From positions 1-55,608 of the forward strand of contig MGMS01000043.1 in the NCBI GenBank assembly GCA_001796515.1: DNA of 55,608 bases. The letters run 5' to 3'. The notes under the pieces were generated by a model. The model was not told the DNA's origin, did no database searches, and saw only the letters and a list, made by a program, of their open reading frames with translations. Source of the stretch: Chloroflexi bacterium RBG_13_51_36. Its GTDB lineage: Bacteria > Chloroflexota > Dehalococcoidia > GIF9 > AB-539-J10. Each line of letters opens with the position of its first letter. Within the stretch, counting starts at the first letter, position 1. Shown piece after piece: positions 19,488 through 27,891 of the stretch. The position numbers and the translations under genes are program-made.

Positions 19488-21050
19488 CTATGCATAGGGG
19501 TCCCAGGGAATATTGAGCATTCCTCCGATTGTCAGAATGTAGTCCGATGTGCCGGGGTATGCGAAGCTCCAGTCGCCGTACTGGTCAATTGAAGGGCCGG
19601 GCAGAACCATCGGCCAGATGCCTAGCTTTTCGCCTGGTCCTCCTACTACGTGGTCAACATCCTGCCACTGTGAGCCGATGCCGGTGACGAGACCGGGACC
19701 GTAGGCGATGTCATGGGCGATGTGCGGTTTCTGGCTCGTGCCGTTGTATCCGCAGCCCCAATACAATTGAACGTAGGCAGGCAGGTCAGGGTAGATCTCG
19801 AGTACCTGGGCCTCGCTCAGGAAGTATAATGTGGCGTTGTAGGTGATGGCCGGCATAGGATACTGCATGACTTTGGGGGAAGATACGCCTGTCGTGAAGG
19901 CGTTGTCCGGGTCTTCCATCCAGGCAATTAAGGTATCGCTATCCGTTGTGCCCGTGGCCTCCATGGCCTTAGTCACCCAGTAAATAGCGTCGTAGGTGCC
20001 GGCAGTATAGACTGGGTAACGGCCAGTCTGGGCCACGTACTGGTTAAACCAGTCAACCGTGGTAGGGGTATTCTCCACACCCACCGCCCAGGTGTCCAGC
20101 ATGATTTCACCTTCGCATGAGCCGCCGGTGTTCCCCCAGTGACTGATCTGCTGGCCGGGCACGTTGATGCCCAGTGTCACAGCGGGTATTGCCAGACTGT
20201 TCTTGTTCACAGAGTAGACAGCGCCAACCGAGCCGGAAAATGCGGTGAAGATTATGTGAGGATACAGCGCCTTTATAGCTGTAAGCTCGGCGGTAATATC
20301 AGACGCCGTCGGAGAAACCAGCGTTGTGCCGGTAACAGTGAAGCCCAGCAATGGCAGATAGTACTGGGCGGCTGCCACCATTCCTGCGCACCAGGCCGCG
20401 TTCTCCATCAGTATGTGCACCCTCAGCTTGTTGCCTACCGCAAGGCTGACCTTAAAGTCGTCCTTCACGTAGGTCGAGTTCGTCGCTTCCAGGGTCATTA
20501 GCGTCCCCTTAAGGAAAGCGCCGATTGTGCCCTGTATCTTGAGAAGGCTGGTTACCAGGAAGCTCTCATTGTAGGGGGTGGCCTTGAACCAGTACTTGTA
20601 ATGGGCGTAATTGGTGACCACGCCGAACTGCAGAGAACCTGTGGCCGCACCGCAGTTCATGAAGAGTTTCTCGGCATCCATAGCCACTTCTCGGTAGACC
20701 TGGACAACTTCCGTCCGGAAACCGCCCACGCAGAAGTCCACGTCGTCTATGACAGCCTGCAGATTTGCCGTGCCCGTGCTGCCATCTTCACCCTCAGTGG
20801 CTTCCTTGGTTTCCACTTTCTTCAGAACGATCGTGTAGTCCGTGCCGTTGATGGTTACTCCACCAGCGGCATTGATCTCGTCGGCCGCCATGTTGGCGCC
20901 GTCCCAGTGATTTTGACCTTGGAGGTCAGTCATCGGCCCGACTACGGCGATCGTGATCTCATTCTCCGGTGTGACGGGCCCAGTACATCCGGGCAGTACC
21001 AACCCTACCACCAGGAGAGCGCCGATAATAAGGAAGATAAGTTTTTTCAA
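19488..21050 (-). CDS. ABC importer substrate-binding lipoprotein (Liv/amide type)
   Basis: Exported, lipid-anchored receptor, 520 residues, for the Liv-type importer nearby. The lipoprotein signal ends in the lipobox VLPGC (about residue 22). The mature part begins ITIAVVGPMTDLQGQNHW, typical of type I periplasmic-binding folds, with DMAADEINAAGG-like N-lobe features (NMAADEINAAGG). The TTG start is set by AAAGGAGG eight bases upstream; the nearby ATG is out of frame. A paralogue lies at 50031. It has its own consensus promoter and a 300-base leader. Ligand unknown. Confidence 0.92.
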   Translation of the reverse strand: MKKLIFLIIGALLVVGLVLPGCTGPVTPENEITIAVVGPMTDLQGQNHWDGANMAADEINAAGGVTINGTDYTIVLKKVETKEATEGEDGSTGTANLQAVIDDVDFCVGGFRTEVVQVYREVAMDAEKLFMNCGAATGSLQFGVVTNYAHYKYWFKATPYNESFLVTSLLKIQGTIGAFLKGTLMTLEATNSTYVKDDFKVSLAVGNKLRVHILMENAAWCAGMVAAAQYYLPLLGFTVTGTTLVSPTASDITAELTAIKALYPHIIFTAFSGSVGAVYSVNKNSLAIPAVTLGINVPGQQISHWGNTGGSCEGEIMLDTWAVGVENTPTTVDWFNQYVAQTGRYPVYTAGTYDAIYWVTKAMEATGTTDSDTLIAWMEDPDNAFTTGVSSPKVMQYPMPAITYNATLYFLSEAQVLEIYPDLPAYVQLYWGCGYNGTSQKPHIAHDIAYGPGLVTGIGSQWQDVDHVVGGPGEKLGIWPMVLPGPSIDQYGDWSFAYPGTSDYILTIGGMLNIPWDPYA

Positions 21051-21178
21051 TTCATCAACCTCCTTTTGACTCCTGTACTTGCTCCGATTTCATGGGAGCG
21101 AACCTTTGGTGCTGTAACAGACCGGTCGACTACCGGTTGCCTCCAGCTACCAAAATCTTGATACACTATCCCGATAGA

Positions 21179-21190
21179 ATCACCTCCTTT
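21179..21190 (-). promoter_or_regulatory. Free-standing perfect extended Shine-Dalgarno in the leader
   Basis: Minus strand AAAGGAGGTGAT, fully complementary to the canonical 16S rRNA 3' end, about 130 bases before the receptor gene start. No ATG, GTG or TTG lies 5-10 bases after it; the first GTG is 16 bases away. It could load a short leader peptide with an unusual start or act as a ribosome standby site. Confidence 0.5.
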
Positions 21191-21356
21191 CCTGCTTCTG
21201 GTGTTCCGGTCATTTCCCTTCGGGGCAAAGTAGATGCAGGCAGACCAAAGAGTTAATCAGAATCTCGACCTTTTTAATATGACCAACGGTTGTTGGCGGT
21301 TTAGAAACTACTGAGTCGCCCGAGCCTCCATTAGTTGGTTCCACACCTCCTGCAGC

Positions 21357-21385
21357 ATTATATACTCCGCTCACGCCTCTGTCAA
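21357..21385 (-). promoter_or_regulatory. Consensus promoter of the substrate-binding protein gene
   Basis: Minus strand TTGACA, 17-base spacer, TATAAT: a perfect match to the sigma70 consensus. It implies a leader of about 300 bases before the coding start. Confidence 0.9.
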
Positions 21386-21540
21386 TCGACCTTATCCCTT
21401 TGCGTACTTTACTCTGCTCCTTCTTCTCCCCCACTACTTGAAGTGTAACATTCAAATATTAAGATAATGTTAAAATTCAGGCCGATGTGGCAAATCTTTG
21501 GGAGAAGAGATCAATTTTTCTCCACTGCCTTGTAGCCGCC

Positions 21541-21577
21541 GAGATTGCTTCGTCGCCTTTGGCTCCTCGCAATCTCA
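21541..21577. repeat. Family 1 repeat, short copy
   Basis: GAGATTGCTTCGTCGCC ... GGCTCCTCGCAATCTC, the inner half of the family 1 palindrome, between the receptor promoter and nadA. Confidence 0.65.
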
Positions 21578-21600
21578 TTGGCTAAATGCCAAACATAATC

Positions 21601-21662
21601 GTAGTGCGACCTTTTAAGGTCGTGCGGTCCTGTTATGGCACGAGGCAGGAGCCTCGCACTAC
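21601..21662. repeat. Palindromic element with terminal inverted repeats
   Basis: 62 bases bounded by GTAGTGCGA and TCGCACTAC. It contains two internal hairpins, CGACCTT-TT-AAGGTCG and CGAGGC-AGGA-GCCTCG. An exact 18-base inverse match to its left end is at 16729-16746. The structure suits a REPIN-like or MITE-like element; it may also stop nadA transcription. Confidence 0.75.
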
Positions 21663-21682
21663 ACTATTTTCGCCTTGATTTG

Positions 21683-22624
21683 TCACTCTGGTTTTTGATC
21701 TTTGGTCTTTGATTTCACCTCGAGCATCCTATCCACGGCAGCTATCGCCTTAAGCCGAATTCGCTCGGAGACCTTCACCGCGGGACTCATCTCTTCCAAA
21801 GACCATAGGATCTTTTCCAGGGTAATCAGCTTCATGTTGGGACAGATTGCCTGCTCGGAAGCAGGAATAAACCTCTTGCCTGGATTCTCCTTTCTGAGCC
21901 GGTGGATTATCCCCATCTCCGTGCCCACAACCATCTCTTTGACGTCATCCCGGCGGGCATACCTGCACATCCCGCTGGTGCTGGCCACTTCGTCGGCCAG
22001 CACGATGACCTGCGGCCTGCATTCCGGATGGACTACTACCTTAGCTTGAGGGTATTCCTGCTTCAGCTCCTTTATCCTCTCGGGCTCTATCCTGACATGG
22101 GTGGGGCAGAAGCCAGGCCACAGAATCATCTTCTTGCCCGTCCTGGTTGAGATATAATGTCCTAGATACTGGTCAGGGATGAAGATTATTTCCGGAGCAT
22201 CCAGGCTTTCCACGACCTCGACGGCATTGGCGGAGGTGCAGCAGATGTCCGATTCCGCCTTGACTTCGGCTGAGGAGTTGATGTAACACACCACCACTGC
22301 CTGGGGGTGTTCCTCTTTTTTCGCCCACAGGCGTTCAACGGTAATCATATTCGCCATGGGGCAGCCAGCGTTTACGTCGGGCAGCAAGACCACCTTATCA
22401 GGGCAGATGATGGAGGCTGTTTCCGCCATGAAGTGGACTCCGCAGAACACGATTACATCGGCACCGGTCTTGGCGGCATTCTGGCTCAGCTCCAAAGAAT
22501 CGCCGACAAAGTCGGCTATGTCCTGAATCTCACCCAGCTGATAGTTATGGACGAGGATAACAGCATTCCTTCTTTTCTTGAGAGCCGAGATCTTCTCTAC
22601 CAGCCCGTCATCTCTATTCTTCAT
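21683..22624 (-). CDS. nadA: Quinolinate synthase NadA
   Basis: Condenses iminoaspartate with dihydroxyacetone phosphate to quinolinate in NAD synthesis, using a [4Fe-4S] cluster; 313 residues, normal length. The three cluster cysteines are in VIVFCGVHFMAETA, SDICCTSANAVEVVE and EQAICPNMKLIT; substrate blocks include VHPECRPQV and STSGMCRYAR. nadB and nadC are not in view. It overlaps the upstream MOSC gene by 11 bases and is the last gene of the long minus-strand region, perhaps placed there because its cluster is easily damaged (inference). Confidence 0.97.
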   Translation of the reverse strand: MKNRDDGLVEKISALKKRRNAVILVHNYQLGEIQDIADFVGDSLELSQNAAKTGADVIVFCGVHFMAETASIICPDKVVLLPDVNAGCPMANMITVERLWAKKEEHPQAVVVCYINSSAEVKAESDICCTSANAVEVVESLDAPEIIFIPDQYLGHYISTRTGKKMILWPGFCPTHVRIEPERIKELKQEYPQAKVVVHPECRPQVIVLADEVASTSGMCRYARRDDVKEMVVGTEMGIIHRLRKENPGKRFIPASEQAICPNMKLITLEKILWSLEEMSPAVKVSERIRLKAIAAVDRMLEVKSKTKDQKPE

Positions 22625-23072
22625 CTCTAATTATCCATTTCCCTATCTTTATGCGGTCTCCGCCCCTGACACGGCCGCCGTGAATCACCCTGGCAAAAAT
22701 TCCCTCCTTGGGCATGATGCATTTGCCTATCTTCTGATAGATGGCGCACCCGCTGTGGCACTTTTTGCCAATCTGGCTGACTTCGAGGAGCACGTCCTTG
22801 CCAACGGAGATTCTTGTGCCTGGAGGCAGGGAGAAGAGTTCCACCCCCTGAGTGGTGAGATTTTCAGCAAAGTCGCCGGGCCTCACCTCGAAGCCCATTC
22901 TCTTAACCTTGTCGATACTTTCCATTGCCAGCAGGCTCACCTGCCGGTGGGTGCAGCAGTCAGCGTGGGCATCGCCGACAAGCCCGTAGTCCTCTTTAAG
23001 GACACCTTCGGCTACTGCTTTCTTTCTGGTGCCCTTCTGTTCGCTCTTACAGACGGTAACTATTTCGGCCAT
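22614..23072 (-). CDS. MOSC-domain protein
   Basis: 152 residues beginning MAEIVTVCKSEQKGTRK. MOSC domains bind molybdenum cofactor or move sulfur; here LKEDYGLVGDAHADCCTHRQVSLL, GDFAENLTTQG and IGKKCHSGCAIYQKIGKCIMPKEGIFARV are the family blocks, with several cysteines. Small stand-alone MOSC proteins of this type occur with molybdopterin genes. An in-frame GTG 13 codons upstream is possible; neither start has a strong ribosome site. It overlaps nadA. Confidence 0.85.
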   Translation of the reverse strand: MAEIVTVCKSEQKGTRKKAVAEGVLKEDYGLVGDAHADCCTHRQVSLLAMESIDKVKRMGFEVRPGDFAENLTTQGVELFSLPPGTRISVGKDVLLEVSQIGKKCHSGCAIYQKIGKCIMPKEGIFARVIHGGRVRGGDRIKIGKWIIRDEE

Positions 23073-23114
23073 TGAACAGTAGTTTGTATTATACACATTC
23101 CTGCTGCCCACTCG

Positions 23115-24110
23115 CTATATCAGCGAGAAGCAATAGCCCAGAGCCAGAGACATCGTGCAGATGACCGCCAGATAGATAGCTAGAATCCTGCCGCCGAATT
23201 CCTTTCTCAGGACCAGCATGGTGCCCCAACTGGTAATCGGCCCCACCAATAAGAGGACCATTCCCGCACCCATATTCATTCCCTGAGATACGAAGGCGTG
23301 GACCAGGGGCACGCTGGCTGTGGAGCAGATATACATGATTAAGCCAAAGCCAAGGCTGAAAAGATACCCCAGCCCCCCGCCGAAATGACTGCCGACAAAC
23401 TCCCCCACGGGAGTCACCGCCGCTACCAGGGCCGCTAGGGCCAGACCCAGAAGCAACTCCGGCCCGATGTCCTTGACCATGTCCACAAAGGCATATCTGA
23501 GCACATGCTTTACCCGGTGAGCAACCTGCCGAGAACCTCCCATATATTCTTCGGGACTCTCTTCAAAGGCCTGCTGGCAGTGGGAACAGCAGAAGTAATA
23601 CGTTTCCCCGCCACATTGGGTTTTAGTTGCCTTCTCCATTTCGACGCTCATTCCGCAGACCGGGTCGAGAGCCTGCTGCGCCGGGGGAGCAGGGATTCTA
23701 GTTCTGCCCCGGACCCTATTCCCCATCAGTCCCATGACCAGGCCCATGGCTATCACGGCAAAGAAGATGAACACGGTGAACTTCAGTCCGAGGAGGCCGT
23801 ATGTAACCAGAAGGGCGCTTATCGAGGTTGCGGGAGTTGCCACCAGGAAAGCCAGGACCGGTCCCAGTCTCGCTCCTTTTCGATGCAGGCTCACCGCTAC
23901 CGGCAGGGAACCGAGACAGCAGATGGGAAGGATTGTCCCGATAAGAGTCGAGTAGAGGATCGGCCTTAAACCCGCGCCGCCGAGGTGTCTCTCCACCCAC
24001 TTTGTGGGAACAAATTCGTGAACCAGGCCGCTGAGCAGGAATCCTATTGCCAGGTAGGGCGATACCTCAATCAGATAATCCTTAAATACTATGAGATACT
24101 GAACTATCAC
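23115..24110 (-). CDS. UPF0718-family permease with inserted YHS metal-binding domain
   Basis: Membrane permease of the DUF318/ArsP-like superfamily, 331 residues, eight or so helices in two halves (ILPICCLGSLPVAVSL with its CC; STASVPLVHAFVSQGM). Between the halves, residues 146-192, lies a YHS domain: DPVCGMSVEMEKATKTQCGG and YYFCCSHCQQAFEESPEEYM, a cysteine-rich module that binds soft metals. This layout is known for putative heavy-metal effluxers. GGAGG lies seven bases before a GTG start. Position in the arsenic region suggests export of a metal(loid). Confidence 0.85.
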   Translation of the reverse strand: MIVQYLIVFKDYLIEVSPYLAIGFLLSGLVHEFVPTKWVERHLGGAGLRPILYSTLIGTILPICCLGSLPVAVSLHRKGARLGPVLAFLVATPATSISALLVTYGLLGLKFTVFIFFAVIAMGLVMGLMGNRVRGRTRIPAPPAQQALDPVCGMSVEMEKATKTQCGGETYYFCCSHCQQAFEESPEEYMGGSRQVAHRVKHVLRYAFVDMVKDIGPELLLGLALAALVAAVTPVGEFVGSHFGGGLGYLFSLGFGLIMYICSTASVPLVHAFVSQGMNMGAGMVLLLVGPITSWGTMLVLRKEFGGRILAIYLAVICTMSLALGYCFSLI

Positions 24111-24181
24111 CTATTTACCTCCAGCTTGGAGCCCGGGCAACACATGCCCTGCCGGCGACATAGCTATATACACCTACTGAT

Positions 24182-25450
24182 CTACCAGAGTACGCTACAG
24201 ATGGGCTGTAGAAACTCGAACCGGCCGGAGTAAAGGCAGGCGAGGAGCAGTACTCCCAGAATTATCAATATTGTGGCAGCTACCGGTCTGAAATACTTTA
24301 CATATCGGTCTCCCAGGCTTGAAGTCAGAGCAATAGCAGCCGAACCGAAGATAATGAGGTCGTCGAGCATAAAAGACAGAACATACAACAGGATGTAGCC
24401 ATAGTATTGGAAGGTGGTTAGACTGGCCAGGGATAGAACGCGAGTGAAAACCGCCGGGATTGCCGCCGAACAGACGAATTCGATAGAGTTTACCGCAAAG
24501 GCCAGAACTATAATGCCCGCTATCGTTCCCAGGGTTATGGGGGAAGACACAATCCTCTGTATTCTGGTCATCGTCTTTTTTCGGGATTCCTCGTCGGTAA
24601 CTTCACAGACAATGGCGCCTTTTGTCTCTATGACTTCCCTTACCTGCAATATTCCTCCCCCCAGAGCTACCAATCCAATCACAATTGTCACTGCCTTGAC
24701 ATAGCCAAGAAGCAGGAAAACATTGAGCCACGCTGTCATGAACAGGAAATACAGGACTCCTGAAGCCAGAACGAAGGAGCCGACAATCAGCCATATCCTC
24801 TTTCTATCTCTTAAGGTTGCTACCAGGGATATGAGGTAAACAAGTACCCACATAGCACAGGGATTGAAACCGTCCACAAGACCCAAAATTACAGCCAAAG
24901 CTGGAAGCGAATAATCAGAAAGCGCAATTTCCCCTATGAGGGGCAATACGATTCTGCCTCGGTCATCTACGTCTTCTTCGCTGGGCGGTGCCGGGCAGTC
25001 CCCTGCCAGACATTGTTGCAAGGCTGTCTCAATTGTGCTGCCGCTTGTCTCCTCGGATTCCCAATCACCGAATACTTGATTGCCGAAGATTGTTATGGGA
25101 AAGCCTGGCTCATATTCTATCCCTCGTTCTTCAAGCATCTGATGCAACAAGGCGATTCCTTCAGGTGTAGTGCCGTCATGCTCGATGATTTGAATCGAAG
25201 GGTAGGTATTGGCTAGCCTTTCGTTAAATGGCCTCTGTTCCGCGCAGTGTGGACAGCCGGTGACATAGAAGAAATGGACCTCAAAACCTTCACCGGGACT
25301 TGACGTTCCCTGACCCGTGAATCCGATAACTACTCCCAGGATTATGAGGGATATAATCAGGTATCTCTTGAAGCGATCCCGAAAAGTGTTTCTCAGGAAA
25401 TTAGTCACCTTGTTGCGCATTGACAGATGCCAACTCAAAATAGCCTCCAT
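24182..25450 (-). CDS. Thioredoxin-fold domain fused to a CcdA/DsbD-like transmembrane electron carrier
   Basis: 422 residues. After a membrane anchor (YLIISLIILGVVIGFTG), an extracytoplasmic glutaredoxin-like domain carries VTGCPHCAEQRPF. From residue 180 there are about six helices with FNPCAMWVLVYLISLVATL, the Cys-containing first helix of CcdA-type thiol carriers, and FVCSAAIPAVF, the second Cys helix. Such a fusion would carry reducing equivalents from cytosolic thioredoxin to outside thiols. It lies immediately after a PKD protein gene (77-base gap), making the CxxC tail of that protein a plausible partner (inference). Confidence 0.85.
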   Translation of the reverse strand: MEAILSWHLSMRNKVTNFLRNTFRDRFKRYLIISLIILGVVIGFTGQGTSSPGEGFEVHFFYVTGCPHCAEQRPFNERLANTYPSIQIIEHDGTTPEGIALLHQMLEERGIEYEPGFPITIFGNQVFGDWESEETSGSTIETALQQCLAGDCPAPPSEEDVDDRGRIVLPLIGEIALSDYSLPALAVILGLVDGFNPCAMWVLVYLISLVATLRDRKRIWLIVGSFVLASGVLYFLFMTAWLNVFLLLGYVKAVTIVIGLVALGGGILQVREVIETKGAIVCEVTDEESRKKTMTRIQRIVSSPITLGTIAGIIVLAFAVNSIEFVCSAAIPAVFTRVLSLASLTTFQYYGYILLYVLSFMLDDLIIFGSAAIALTSSLGDRYVKYFRPVAATILIILGVLLLACLYSGRFEFLQPICSVLW

Positions 25451-25527
25451 GATTCAAAGTCTTCCGCAGGAGAGGCACCTGGTGTGCGGGGCGCCACCTG
25501 GAAGATTATGCCGTTACGTAGAGCCAT

Positions 25528-26481
25528 TTATCCTGTGCAAGACCCAAATGTACACGCTGAGCAAGACACCACTTTGAGAACTAAGTTCTCACTGGCCATA
25601 TTACCAGCGATATCAGACACTACTACCGTGACTGTTGTACTTGGAATGTACTTATCTGGGGCAATCCAGGTAATCATAGAACCGTCCTCGGAAATCTCGC
25701 CATCATCGCATGACCATTCGTAAAACAATTCGATGCCGGTGTCTGAAACAATGCACTCGATATCATAGATTTTTCCCTGCCCAACGTAATATCCCGCGGA
25801 GTATTTTTTCAGGTAGCAATGGTCTGCGGTGATACGTAGCTCTGCGATAATTGGTGGTTGCCCCGTCACTACGCTAGTGGGCAGCGTTCTCGTATCCAAG
25901 CTACCATAGCTGTCGGTAACCACAACGGTGACGTTGTATGTGCCAACCTCTTGGGGAGCACTCCAGCTTACTGCCGCGCCCGTGCCAGAAATATTACCTC
26001 CGCTGGTTGACCACTCATAGCTTAGCTCGTCGCCATCAGGGTCTGAAGCAGTACACGTCACATTGAGACTACCCGAAGGAAGAGTCCAGGCTGCATCGGC
26101 TATCAGGCTGGCGATAGTTGGCGACCTATTGGTTCTCACTTCGATGGTTACCTTCTTCATGACTTCGCCACCGCGGCCATCGGTCACCGCGACCGTAACA
26201 TCGTAGGAGCCTACAGAATTGGGAGCGGTCCAGGTAACTGTGGCTCCTTCCCCATTTATTCCGCCTCCGCTAGCCGACCAGTTGTAGCTTAACTCATCGC
26301 CATCAGCATCTGTAGCAGTGCACGCAATCTGGCAGCTTTCCGAAGGAAGAACTCTGTTTGCCTCAGCTTCCAGGCTGGTAATAGCTGGCCGATGGTTGGC
26401 TAGCAACGTGTCAAATAGGACTACAAGCACCACTACTGCCGCCACAATTCCTATGATTATTAGAAGTCTTTTTCTGTTCAT
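25528..26481 (-). CDS. Membrane-anchored PKD/Ig-repeat protein with C-terminal CxxC tail (paralogue 1)
   Basis: 317 residues. One N-terminal transmembrane anchor (LLIIIGIVAAVVVLVVLF) is followed outside the cell by two PKD-like domains (ATDADGDELSYNWSASGGG, SDPDGDELSYEWSTSGGN) and a third, family-specific domain with ITADHCYLKKYSAGYY, IECIVSDT and YEWSCDDGEISEDGS. It ends VVSCSACTFGSCTG. The ATG giving MNRKRLL is chosen for AAAGGAGAG nine bases before it. Similar proteins are encoded at 27892, 41272 and 41959. Function unknown; adhesion or thiol/metal handling at the surface is possible. Confidence 0.75.
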   Translation of the reverse strand: MNRKRLLIIIGIVAAVVVLVVLFDTLLANHRPAITSLEAEANRVLPSESCQIACTATDADGDELSYNWSASGGGINGEGATVTWTAPNSVGSYDVTVAVTDGRGGEVMKKVTIEVRTNRSPTIASLIADAAWTLPSGSLNVTCTASDPDGDELSYEWSTSGGNISGTGAAVSWSAPQEVGTYNVTVVVTDSYGSLDTRTLPTSVVTGQPPIIAELRITADHCYLKKYSAGYYVGQGKIYDIECIVSDTGIELFYEWSCDDGEISEDGSMITWIAPDKYIPSTTVTVVVSDIAGNMASENLVLKVVSCSACTFGSCTG

Positions 26482-26621
26482 TAGTTTCTCTCCTTTGAAA
26501 CCTGTTTTGTTCAAGCCTGTATGCAGGGCATCATATGTATTGCCACTCTTGTAAGGGCGACGGAGACTATGTGCACTGTTTCTTCATAGGTTCCGTTGTC
26601 ACCGCATTCAGAGATCTCATG

Positions 26622-27674
26622 CTACTGTAAATGCTTGGGAAAGGTCTTCCTGGTAAGAAGCGAAAGCCATACCAGGAACAGCATTATGGGGACTTCAGTC
26701 AGCACGCCCACTACGGTCGCCAGAGCTGCGCCTGACGCTACTCCGAAGAGGGTGGTGGCGACGGCTATGGCGACTTCAAAATGATTGCTGCCGGCGATGA
26801 TAGCAGCCGGTACGGCGTCGGCATATCTGAGTTTCATAATGCGGGCAACCAGATAAGTGATACCGAAGACCACCAGGATATTTACCAGGATAGCCAGAGC
26901 TATCATGCCGACTATGGCCGGCAACTCAACGATAATATGGCCCTGATAGGTGAACAGGACAATCAATGTGATGAGCAGGGCGATTATGGAGACCTTTCCC
27001 AGATTAGGCTCTAGCTTGCTGTCGAACCACTCTAGTCCCTTTCTTCTTATGGTCTCCCTCCGTGTAATATAGCCGGCAATCAAAGGCGTTACAATGTAAA
27101 TTGCCACAGAAAGGGCAATGGTATCCCAGGGTACCCGGATACCCGAGATGCCGAGCAGTAAGACGGCCAGTGGGGCATACAGAACGACCATGCTGAGTGA
27201 ATTGATTGCGGTCATTACCAGGGTATGCGCCATGTTGCCTCTGGCCAGGTAGCTCCAGACCAGCACCATGGCAGTGCATGGGGCGACGCCGAGCAGGATT
27301 GTTCCCGCGCGGTATTGTTCAATCTGCTCGGCGGTCAGGAACCTGCCGAAAACAAGGCTCAGGAACAACCAGGCGAAGAGGGCCATCGTAAAAGGCTTTA
27401 CCGCCCAGTTGGCAAACAGAGTGAGCCCGATTGGCTTGGGAGACCGGACTGCTTTTCTAATTTCCTCCCAGCTTATCTGGACCATGATTGGGTAAATCAT
27501 GGCAAAAAGCAGTATGGCGATCGGTATAGAGATGCCCGCCACTTCGAGTCGGGCCAGCATATCGGAAAGTTGTGGGAACAGCCGTCCCAGCCCAATCCCC
27601 GCCCCGATACACAAAGCCACCCACAGGGTCAGAAACTTTCCCCAGATACCGAGCTTTCGTTCCTTTTCAGGCAT
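26622..27674 (-). CDS. Arsenite efflux permease ACR3
   Basis: Inner-membrane arsenite/H+ antiporter, 350 residues, ten helices. The conserved cysteine helix is GVAPCTAMVLVWSYLARGN; the glutamate helix is IAGSNHFEVAIAVATTLFG. Both are diagnostic for ACR3. The start MPEKERKLGI has AAAGGAG six bases before it. It overlaps a small upstream frame by eight bases. A second BASS/ACR3-like carrier is encoded at 30633, so this locus has redundant As(III) exporters. Confidence 0.95.
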   Translation of the reverse strand: MPEKERKLGIWGKFLTLWVALCIGAGIGLGRLFPQLSDMLARLEVAGISIPIAILLFAMIYPIMVQISWEEIRKAVRSPKPIGLTLFANWAVKPFTMALFAWLFLSLVFGRFLTAEQIEQYRAGTILLGVAPCTAMVLVWSYLARGNMAHTLVMTAINSLSMVVLYAPLAVLLLGISGIRVPWDTIALSVAIYIVTPLIAGYITRRETIRRKGLEWFDSKLEPNLGKVSIIALLITLIVLFTYQGHIIVELPAIVGMIALAILVNILVVFGITYLVARIMKLRYADAVPAAIIAGSNHFEVAIAVATTLFGVASGAALATVVGVLTEVPIMLFLVWLSLLTRKTFPKHLQ

Positions 27675-27864
27675 CTTGGCTCCTTTTGTTACTAAGGGTG
27701 GCACCAGGATTGCCCCCGGCCATCGCCGACTCTACCAATCCCGCTGATAAAGCCATGTTAGAGATCTCCCAAATGCCGGAAACCGACGTCTGAGAATAAC
27801 CGTTACACATTACACAGCGACCTTCTTCCGAAGGATAACCATCCGGCGGTTTTCCCTTTAACAC
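27667..27864 (-). CDS. Small protein overlapping the ACR3 start (possible gene remnant)
   Basis: 65 residues from a GTG: opens LKGKPPDGYPSEEGRCVMC and continues NGYSQTSVSGIWEIS. The YP-EEGR-N-YS pattern recalls the N-terminus of MtrA-related proteins (YPPEEGRY...GNDYSPVAV), but the rest of that domain is missing and CVMC is new. It begins 27 bases after the PKD paralogue 2 stop and its TGA overlaps the ACR3 ATG, consistent with translational coupling. It could be a truncated remnant. The ribosome site is weak. Confidence 0.4.
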   Translation of the reverse strand: MLKGKPPDGYPSEEGRCVMCNGYSQTSVSGIWEISNMALSAGLVESAMAGGNPGATLSNKRSQDA

Positions 27865-27891
27865 GATTTCTTGTGCCCTTACTTGTTCTAT

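Noticed and set aside
21210-21455. 81-codon minus-strand frame in the receptor leader
   Set aside because: It spans the consensus promoter, and its translation is low-complexity without a ribosome binding site; better explained as promoter plus untranslated leader.
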